DNA of 10,305 bases from an uncultured Alistipes sp. (GTDB lineage: Bacteria > Bacteroidota > Bacteroidia > Bacteroidales > Rikenellaceae): assembly GCA_947174295.1 (NCBI GenBank), contig CAMWIG010000056.1, forward strand, positions 1-10,305, in the 5' to 3' direction. Position numbers and translations under genes: made by a program. Shown in pieces: positions 1 through 4,464 of this stretch. Within the stretch, counting starts at the first letter, position 1; the number at the start of each line of letters is the position of its first letter. Under the pieces are notes generated by a model that ran no database searches, was not told where the DNA came from, and saw only the letters and a list, made by a program, of their open reading frames with translations.

Positions 1-1649
1 AGCGACACGGGTTCTGCGGACTCTGCGGACTCGGAGGCAGGCTCCTGAGCGGCGGAATCGTCGCCGGCAGGCACTACGCCCATTATCTCGTTCAGGTCCA
101 GCAACGACGAGGCGACCGTCAGCGAACCTTTCAGCGTCTCGCCGCGCAGCGCGTAGGCAAGATAGTTAGTCAGACGCCCGTGCGCCGCGAGGTCGCTCGC
201 ACCGAGCGCGACACCCAGCTCCGACAGAGTCATGGCCTGCGGCGTAATTGACGCGGCGGCACGTCGGATGCGCACCTCGGGAAGCCCCGCAACGTCGGCC
301 GTCATATCCTCGACGGCGAACGAACCCTCGGCGTCGACCTTCTCGAAGCGCTCGGCCTCGATATCCGACATGCGGGCCGCGGCGCGGAGGTCGACGGTCA
401 CCTTGCCGCCGAGTTTCACCGAATCGCCCAGCGGATATACGTCCTTCACCGCTCCGAGGTCGACGCGTCCGTCGGCCGTAGCCGAGAAGCGCAGGTCGCT
501 CAACGGAGTGGCGGCGTGAAGCGTAGCACCGAGCGTGTTTCCGGCGAAGGTCAGCGTGAAGCGGTCGACATCGACCTTCGTGGCGTCGAGCGTGCCGCCG
601 GGATTCGACACCGCGGCGTCGACATTGATTCCCGTGACGCCCTGCGGCAGCGAGGCATAGCGGAAACTGCCGTCGCGAACGCCCAGCTTAACGTCGAAGG
701 CCGGCATGCGGTCGCCGCGCATCTCGCCGGCAACGGCGGCCGAGAGCGTCATCGAACCTCCGGCCGACAGCTCGGCGAAGTCGCGCGTATAGAACGCCGG
801 AATCATCGACAGTATGTCGCGGAACTCCACGCGCGACGTGTTGGCCTTGATGTCCATCGTCACCGACTCGTCGCCGAGTTCGGCCCAGCCGTCGAGCGAC
901 AGCGTTATGTTATTCAGACGCAGCGTATTGTCCGACAGCGTGAAGCGATTGTCGAGCAGGTCGGCCGAGATGACGGCGTCGAGACCCGCCTCGGCGCCGG
1001 AGAGCATGGAGATGCCGCCCGTGCGGAACGTGAGGCCCTTGCAAGTGAGTTTCAGCGCGAGGTCGGTGCGGTCGGCCGACATGTCGCCGCGCAGCGAAAG
1101 GTCGACGGGCGACGTGGCGGCGTACATGCCCGTAGAGTCGTCGGCATAGCGCAGCGAAGCGCCCTCGATGTCGAACGCTTTGAGCGACAGACGGAACGTC
1201 GACGGCCCGGCATCGGCAGCATCCTCTTCGGGCTCCTGCTGCGGCTCGTCCGACGGCTTCATGACGTCCCAGTTCACGGCACCGTCGGCCGCCTTGCGGC
1301 CGTAGACCGAGGGGCGCACGAGCAGTACTTTCGACACCTCGAACCCTTCGTCACCGAAGAGCGACATGACATCCACGGCCACCGAAATGCGGTCGGCGGC
1401 GACGATGGTGTCGCCCTCGAAGCGCTCGACGCCCACGAGCGTCAGGCCGCGCAGTTCGAGCGACGCCTTGGGGAAACGGCGCAGAAGCGAGATATCCAGC
1501 GACTCGAAGTCGAGACGCGCCGCAAGCATGCGGTTGGCCTCGCTCTTGACGATTTCGCCTATACGGCCCCTCAGAGCCAGAGGGAGCACGACGGCCGCGA
1601 CGAGCACTACGGCGACGACAGCGGCTGCGATTTTCAGTAATTTCTTCAT
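1..1649 (-). CDS. AsmA-family envelope protein, N-terminal part (C-terminus beyond window)
   Basis: The reverse strand is open from the ATG at 1649-1647 to the window edge, giving 549 codons with no stop, so the gene is partial. The protein starts MKKLLKIAAA and has one hydrophobic segment (about residues 5-26), then the AsmA-like N-terminal region: EANRMLAARLDF (37-48), ISLLRRFPKASLEL (53-66) and DTIVAADRISVAVDV (80-94). RPSVYG (112-117) and DGAVNWDVMKP (122-132) are typical of Bacteroidetes AsmA proteins. An acidic spacer (133-148) leads into long beta-rich repeats of the DUF3971/AsmA2 type. The visible part ends in an Asp/Ser/Glu/Ala-rich stretch. AsmA-family proteins are anchored in the inner membrane and span the periplasm. 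In Proteobacteria they are linked to phospholipid transport and outer-membrane homeostasis; that role here is inferred from the family. It is divergent from the GT2 gene. The A/T-rich leader just before the ATG has no Shine-Dalgarno sequence, as usual for Bacteroidetes. Confidence 0.9.
   Translation of the reverse strand, partial: MKKLLKIAAAVVAVVLVAAVVLPLALRGRIGEIVKSEANRMLAARLDFESLDISLLRRFPKASLELRGLTLVGVERFEGDTIVAADRISVAVDVMSLFGDEGFEVSKVLLVRPSVYGRKAADGAVNWDVMKPSDEPQQEPEEDAADAGPSTFRLSLKAFDIEGASLRYADDSTGMYAATSPVDLSLRGDMSADRTDLALKLTCKGLTFRTGGISMLSGAEAGLDAVISADLLDNRFTLSDNTLRLNNITLSLDGWAELGDESVTMDIKANTSRVEFRDILSMIPAFYTRDFAELSAGGSMTLSAAVAGEMRGDRMPAFDVKLGVRDGSFRYASLPQGVTGINVDAAVSNPGGTLDATKVDVDRFTLTFAGNTLGATLHAATPLSDLRFSATADGRVDLGAVKDVYPLGDSVKLGGKVTVDLRAAARMSDIEAERFEKVDAEGSFAVEDMTADVAGLPEVRIRRAAASITPQAMTLSELGVALGASDLAAHGRLTNYLAYALRGETLKGSLTVASSLLDLNEIMGVVPAGDDSAAQEPASESAESAEPVS
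13..30. repeat. Two tandem copies of a 9-bp unit inside the AsmA gene
   Basis: TCTGCGGAC occurs twice back to back (13-21, 22-30). On the coding (minus) strand it encodes the repeated tripeptide Glu-Ser-Ala in an acidic low-complexity stretch. This looks like a slippage-prone linker between beta domains; a length change in units of nine would stay in frame. Confidence 0.6.
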
Positions 1650-1693
1650 TTTCGTATAATTTAAAATTCTATCGTTCGACGGGTCAGGGGCAT

Positions 1694-1720
1694 GCCGGCT
1701 CGCAAACCGCGCGAACCGGC
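1694..1720 (-). other. GC-rich hairpin in the leader of the AsmA gene
   Basis: GCCGGCTCGC (1694-1703) pairs with GCGAACCGGC (1711-1720) across a 7-base loop, nine base pairs with one internal mismatch. It lies about 45 bases upstream of the AsmA start codon and just downstream of the putative minus-strand -7 motif, so it would be in the mRNA leader. No run of T follows on either strand, so it is not a standard terminator. Its role is unknown. Confidence 0.45.
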
Positions 1721-1735
1721 ACCGCGGACATGCAA

Positions 1736-1743
1736 CAAAAATA
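1736..1743 (-). promoter_or_regulatory. Possible -7 element for the AsmA gene
   Basis: On the minus strand this reads TATTTTTG, matching the Bacteroidetes -7 consensus TAnnTTTG. Transcription would begin near 1730 and give a leader of about 80 bases. No TTTG-like -33 element lies at the usual distance (about 20 bases upstream), so the call is tentative. Confidence 0.4.
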
Positions 1744-1796
1744 TGAAAACTATCACAAAAAACATCTACGCAAGTACGAACTTTGCAAATTAGTGC

Positions 1797-1804
1797 TAAC
1801 TTTG
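1797..1804 (+). promoter_or_regulatory. -7 promoter element for the GT2 gene
   Basis: TAACTTTG matches the Bacteroidetes -7 consensus TAnnTTTG exactly. A TTTG (1782-1785) is present upstream but only 11 bases away, shorter than the usual gap of about 20, so the -33 box is weak or absent. Transcription would start about 1809-1812, which places the in-frame TTG at 1783 upstream of the transcript and the ATG at 1810 at or next to the first base. Confidence 0.6.
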
Positions 1805-1827
1805 AGGTAATGAAAACAGTGTACGAC

Positions 1828-2547
1828 ATGCGAAAACTCGTCATAATCCCCACATACAACGAAATCGAGAATATCTCGGCCATGATAGACAAGGTCTTTT
1901 CGCTCGACGGCGGATTCGACCTGCTCGTCATCGACGACGGCTCGCCCGACGGCACGGCCGAAGTCGTCAGGCAGCGGCAGGCGGAGTATCCGCAGCGGCT
2001 GCATCTGCTGCAACGCAGCGGAAAGCTCGGGCTCGGCACGGCATATCTTCGGGGATTCGAGTGGGCGATGGAACACGGCTACGACTACATGTTCGAGATG
2101 GACTGCGACTTCTCGCACAACCCCGACGACCTGCTGCGCCTCTACGCCGCAGCCGAAGAGGGGTACGACGTCGTGGTCGGCTCGCGGTACGTGAAGGGCG
2201 TGAACGTGGTCAACTGGCCCATGTCGCGGCTGCTCATGTCGTACTTCGCGTCGAAATACGTGCGTCTGGTCACCCGCATGAAGGTGTGCGACGCCACGGC
2301 CGGATTCGTGTGCTACTCGCGGAGGGCTTTGGAGACGATGGACCTCGCGGAGATAAGGATGAAGGGATACGGATTCCAAATCGAGATGAAATACACCGCA
2401 TGGCGGCTCGGACTGAGAATCAAGGAGGTGTCGATAGTCTTCACCGAACGGCGCGAGGGAGTGTCGAAGATGAGCGGCGGAATTTTCGGCGAGGCGCTCT
2501 TCGGCGTCATGCGGCTGCCACTGCGCAGGATTCGGGCCCGCAGGTAG
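1828..2547 (+). CDS. Polyprenol-phosphate mannosyltransferase-like GT2 glycosyltransferase (Dpm1 type)
   Basis: A 239-residue GT-A fold glycosyltransferase of family GT2. Motifs in order: VIIPTYNE (5-12), VIDDGSPDGTA (34-44) for nucleotide binding, the DxD-like metal site MDCDFSHNP (91-99), GSRYVKG (118-124), CDATAGF (154-160) and ERREGVSKMSGG (207-218). These match bacterial and archaeal dolichol/polyprenol-phosphate mannose synthases, which move mannose from GDP-mannose to a lipid phosphate on the cytoplasmic membrane face. There is no C-terminal membrane domain, so it is the short, soluble catalytic form; sugar specificity cannot be read from the sequence. I chose the ATG at 1828 because family members begin a few residues before the IPTYNE motif and the -7 element at 1797-1804 gives a leader of about 18 bases. 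The ATG at 1810 (six more residues) is possible but would make the mRNA almost leaderless. It ends 18 bases before a strong terminator and appears to be transcribed alone. Confidence 0.92.
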   Translation: MRKLVIIPTYNEIENISAMIDKVFSLDGGFDLLVIDDGSPDGTAEVVRQRQAEYPQRLHLLQRSGKLGLGTAYLRGFEWAMEHGYDYMFEMDCDFSHNPDDLLRLYAAAEEGYDVVVGSRYVKGVNVVNWPMSRLLMSYFASKYVRLVTRMKVCDATAGFVCYSRRALETMDLAEIRMKGYGFQIEMKYTAWRLGLRIKEVSIVFTERREGVSKMSGGIFGEALFGVMRLPLRRIRARR

Positions 2548-2556
2548 ACGCGCGGC

Positions 2557-2598
2557 AAAAAAACGACGCACCGGCCTTTCGCGGCAGGTGCGTTTTTT
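2557..2598. terminator. Bidirectional intrinsic terminator between convergent genes
   Basis: ACGCACC (2566-2572) pairs with GGTGCGT (2587-2593). Six T (2593-2598) follow on the plus strand, and seven A (2557-2563) precede the stem and act as the T run on the minus strand. It sits 18 bases after the GT2 stop and about 36 bases after the stop of the convergent small membrane-protein gene, so it probably ends both transcripts. Confidence 0.88.
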
Positions 2599-2629
2599 CA
2601 CTTCTCATCGGATGCGGCCCGACGGCGGC

Positions 2630-3061
2630 TCACAGCTCCTCGGCAGGCATCTCCGCAATCGGAATTTCGGGAAGCACCGCCGGCTGCTCAGGCAGCTGGC
2701 GGGAGCCTACGATGCTGTCGACGACGAACTTCGTGAAGCCGCGCCACGGCAGAGCGCCGAAGTACTCCTTGTAGTGGAGCTCCACGGTGCGGCCGCCCTG
2801 CAACATCAGACGGCGCGCAAGCTCGGGGTCCTCGACCGAGAACTCGAACTCATAGGACTGAATCGAACCGGCCGTTTTGGAGCGGATGCCCGACTGTATG
2901 AGCTTGCCCTCGTAGGTCTTGAACAGCACGCCCTTATAGACCACGTAATTCAGTTCGCCGCTCTTGACGCCCTCGCCGAAAACGAAGTAGTAGCGGAAAT
3001 AAGCCAGCGCCGCCAGAACGACGACGGCCAGCACTATGACGAATCCCCAGAAACGCTTCAT
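2630..3061 (-). CDS. Small membrane-anchored protein of unknown function
   Basis: A 143-residue protein. A hydrophobic segment (about residues 5-25) follows a short MKRFW start and probably remains as a membrane anchor, since no clear signal peptidase site follows it. The rest is a small soluble domain, presumably periplasmic: GVKSGELNYVVYKG (31-44), LFKTYEGKL (46-54), YEFEFSVEDPELARRL (70-85) and VELHYKEYFGALPWRG (93-108). The tail is rich in Pro, Glu and Ala (122-143). I recognise this pattern as a small protein common in Bacteroidetes. From memory some homologues carry an enzyme name (6-phosphogluconate dehydrogenase) that a protein this small cannot justify. The start is supported by the repeat-borne promoter, which leaves a leader of about 18 bases. 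It is a single-gene unit with its own promoter and a shared terminator. Function unknown. Confidence 0.85.
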   Translation of the reverse strand: MKRFWGFVIVLAVVVLAALAYFRYYFVFGEGVKSGELNYVVYKGVLFKTYEGKLIQSGIRSKTAGSIQSYEFEFSVEDPELARRLMLQGGRTVELHYKEYFGALPWRGFTKFVVDSIVGSRQLPEQPAVLPEIPIAEMPAEEL

Positions 3062-3085
3062 ACCAAAAACTCTTTTTTAACGTTA

Positions 3086-3117
3086 CAAAGATACGATTAA
3101 GCGAGAGTAATGCCAAA
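3086..3117 (-). promoter_or_regulatory. Promoter of the small membrane-protein gene, inside repeat unit 1
   Basis: Reading the minus strand, TTTG (3117-3114) is followed after 20 bases by TATCTTTG (3093-3086), a good match to the Bacteroidetes -33/-7 consensus. Transcription would start near 3079, about 18 bases before the ATG at 3061. The -33 element lies within the variable stem of the repeat hairpin. Confidence 0.75.
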
Positions 3118-3158
3118 TTTATTTGAGCATTGCCGAGCGGGAGTATCTAAGGCGAAGC

Positions 3159-3190
3159 CAAAGATACGATTAAGTCGAGAGAAAAAGCAA
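3159..3190 (-). promoter_or_regulatory. Second promoter-like element, inside repeat unit 2
   Basis: On the minus strand TTG (3190-3188) precedes TATCTTTG (3166-3159) by 21 bases. It would give a transcript starting near 3152 that runs through repeat unit 1, including its hairpin, into the small membrane-protein gene. A further minus-strand TAACTTTG lies at 3239-3232, exactly one period away, but lacks a convincing -33 box. Confidence 0.5.
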
Positions 3191-3269
3191 GTTTACTTGC
3201 ATTTTCCGAGACGAAGTATCTACGGCAAAGCCAAAGTTATGAATTTTAACCGTACCGACATGCGCGAAT

Positions 3270-3301
3270 GTTTCATTCTTTCGATAAATTCGTTAAATTT
3301 G
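3270..3301 (+). promoter_or_regulatory. Promoter of the secreted Lcl-domain protein gene
   Basis: TAAATTTG (3294-3301) matches TAnnTTTG, with a TTTG-like GTTTC starting at 3270 about 20 bases upstream. Transcription would begin around 3306-3310, 16-20 bases before the ATG at 3326. This decides the start: the reading frame is open upstream to 3110, but that part is translated repeat sequence. Confidence 0.6.
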
Positions 3302-3325
3302 CATTCGGTACAAAATTGCAATACC

Positions 3326-4231
3326 ATGAGAAAAATCACCCTTACGCTCCTGATTCTCCTCTGCGGTGCGCTCGCAGCGCAGGCTCAGGACCTCATCGTC
3401 AAAATCAATGCCGACAGCATACGGGCCCGCGTACTCGAAATCTCGCCAGAAACCGTGAGATACAAACGAGCCTCGAATCCCGACGGCCCGACATACGTAC
3501 TTCCCGTAGCGGAGATTGCGAGCATCGTCTACGCCAACGGCGAGCGCGAGACGTACAACGATATCGAAACGGCAGCAAAATCGGCCGGCAGCACCGCGCC
3601 CGCAGCACCCGTACAGCCGGCCGCAGCACCGGCTGCCCCTGCCCGGCCCGCCGCTCCGCAAGAGACTGTCGTATATCGACCGAAACCCGAAATCGGCAAG
3701 ATTTACGACGACAACGGCGTGCGCGGCATAGTGCTGAGCATCGACGACGACGGCATGCACGGACTGATGCTCTCGCTCGTGCAGGCTCCGCACTACCTGT
3801 CGTGGTCGACACTGCGCAATCCCGTGCCCGCCACGGTCGCCGACGACAAGTCGGACGGTGCGGCGAACATGGCTGCCATAGAGCGCTACATAGCCGACAA
3901 TTCGCTCTCGTGGGACGACTTCCCGGCATTCAAATGGTGCCGCGACCTCGGAGAGGGATGGTATCTGCCGGCAATCGACGAGGTTATTCTCATCGGATTC
4001 CGATACAACGGCAGCCAGCGCACGGTCTACAACCGCAAGGCGCGAATAGCATTCAACGAGGAGCTGAAAGACAACGGAGGAAAGAGACTCGACCCGCTGG
4101 TCGACTACTACTCGTCGACCGACATGGGCGACTGCCGCATCGCCACCGGCACGATGGACATCAACCCGCCCTACACCTTCGTGCGGCCCGGACACGAAAA
4201 ATACATCGTGCGCGCCGTGCGCCGCTTCTGA
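3326..4231 (+). CDS. Secreted protein with Bacteroidetes N-terminal domain and DUF1566/Lcl-like C-terminal domain
   Basis: A 301-residue exported protein. A signal peptide covers residues 1-20 (MRKITLTLLILLCGALAAQA), with predicted cleavage before Gln21; Cys13 does not sit in a proper lipobox. Residues 22-77 form a small beta domain (VLEISPETVRYKR, NPDGPTYVLPVAEI, IVYANGERETY) that I recognise from many Bacteroidetes secreted proteins; its function is unknown. An Ala/Pro-rich linker (about 89-112) connects to a C-terminal domain (about 118-301) with marks of the DUF1566/Lcl fold: GWYLPAIDE (211-219), YYSSTD (261-266) and the terminal VRAVRRF. That fold is usually found in surface or periplasmic proteins and is related to lectin-like and sulfatase-modifying-factor-like folds; ligand and reaction are unknown. 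Cys205 and Cys270 could form a disulfide. It is probably monocistronic, with a promoter at 3270-3301 and a strong terminator 26 bases after the stop. Confidence 0.87.
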   Translation: MRKITLTLLILLCGALAAQAQDLIVKINADSIRARVLEISPETVRYKRASNPDGPTYVLPVAEIASIVYANGERETYNDIETAAKSAGSTAPAAPVQPAAAPAAPARPAAPQETVVYRPKPEIGKIYDDNGVRGIVLSIDDDGMHGLMLSLVQAPHYLSWSTLRNPVPATVADDKSDGAANMAAIERYIADNSLSWDDFPAFKWCRDLGEGWYLPAIDEVILIGFRYNGSQRTVYNRKARIAFNEELKDNGGKRLDPLVDYYSSTDMGDCRIATGTMDINPPYTFVRPGHEKYIVRAVRRF

Positions 4232-4257
4232 CACCGGGAGGAATCATCGAAACACGC

Positions 4258-4290
4258 AAGGTCATGTATTCGCGAATACATGACCTTTTT
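4258..4290 (+). terminator. Intrinsic terminator built on a perfect 30-bp palindrome
   Basis: Two 15-base arms (4258-4272 and 4273-4287), AAGGTCATGTATTCG and its exact complement, are followed by T to 4290. The palindrome has no spacer, so the RNA hairpin must open a few central pairs to form a loop. It lies 26 bases after the stop of the secreted-protein gene. The minus strand has only two T after the stem, so it should act mainly on plus-strand transcripts. Confidence 0.85.
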
Positions 4291-4408
4291 CATTCAGCAC
4301 AGATGCTACGGCAGACAGCGCCTATGCTTATAAAGCCGGCCAGGCACTACGGCGAGCCGCACCGACGCCATATCGGCCGGAACCCCCGACGGTACGACCG
4401 GCCGGCAG
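4291..4408. other. Intergenic spacer between two terminators, no gene seen
   Basis: No start-anchored reading frame or promoter motif is convincing here. The stretch has several GGCCGG/CCGGCC words that could pair (for example 4375-4380 with 4398-4403), next to the operon terminator. I see no RNA gene. Confidence 0.5.
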
Positions 4409-4439
4409 AAAAAAGCGCCGGTCCCCGCAAGGGGCCGGC
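4409..4439 (-). terminator. Terminator of the lipoprotein-SurA-OstA operon
   Basis: On the minus strand GCCGGCCCC (4439-4431) pairs with GGGGACCGGC (4426-4417) across a TTGC loop with one bulged base, followed by six T (4414-4409). It starts 26 bases after the stop codon of the OstA-like gene and faces the terminator of the convergent secreted-protein gene. Confidence 0.88.
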
Positions 4440-4464
4440 ACTCAACGGTCGGTTGTCAGTCGAA

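Larger units (their letters stand above)
3086..3231. repeat. Two tandem 73-bp repeat units with hairpins and embedded minus-strand promoters
   Basis: Unit 1 is 3086-3158 and unit 2 is 3159-3231, each exactly 73 bases; both begin CAAAGATACGATTAAG. A third start (CAAAGTTA) follows at 3232. The end regions are nearly identical (CCGAG...AGTATCTA.GGC.AAGC), but the middles differ while keeping a hairpin with a TT loop: AATGCCAAAT/ATTTGAGCATT in unit 1 (3109-3118/3121-3131) and AAAAGCAAGT/ACTTGCATTTT in unit 2 (3183-3192/3195-3205). An outer pairing AGATAC/GTATCT also exists in both (3089-3094/3143-3148 and 3162-3167/3216-3221). On the minus strand each unit holds TATCTTTG with a TTG or TTTG 20-21 bases upstream, a complete Bacteroidetes promoter. 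I recall similar intergenic repeats in other Bacteroidales genomes, which is memory rather than a search result. Confidence 0.85.

Noticed and set aside
516..1640. A 374-codon open frame on the plus strand opposite the AsmA gene
   Set aside because: Its product is rich in Arg, His and Gly without domains, as expected for an antisense frame in GC-rich DNA. The minus-strand frame gives a clear AsmA-family protein.
1650..1780. tRNA or small RNA gene in the divergent spacer
   Set aside because: One hairpin only, with no cloverleaf arms, anticodon or T-loop words, and no terminator.
1753..2601. A 282-codon open frame on the minus strand
   Set aside because: It is opposite the GT2 gene, whose motifs are unmistakable, and it runs through both the promoter region and the terminator.
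3086..3231. CRISPR array
   Set aside because: There are only two units, they are directly adjacent with no repeat/spacer alternation of CRISPR size, and there are no cas genes. The variable centre is part of a hairpin.
3086..3239. Invertible (phase-variable) promoter switch
   Set aside because: The units are direct, not inverted, repeats. No recombinase gene lies nearby and no long inverted repeats flank a promoter.
3110..3325. Longer start for the secreted protein, adding 72 residues
   Set aside because: The extra part is translated repeat sequence and includes the promoter. The ATG at 3326 gives a proper signal peptide and the right leader length.
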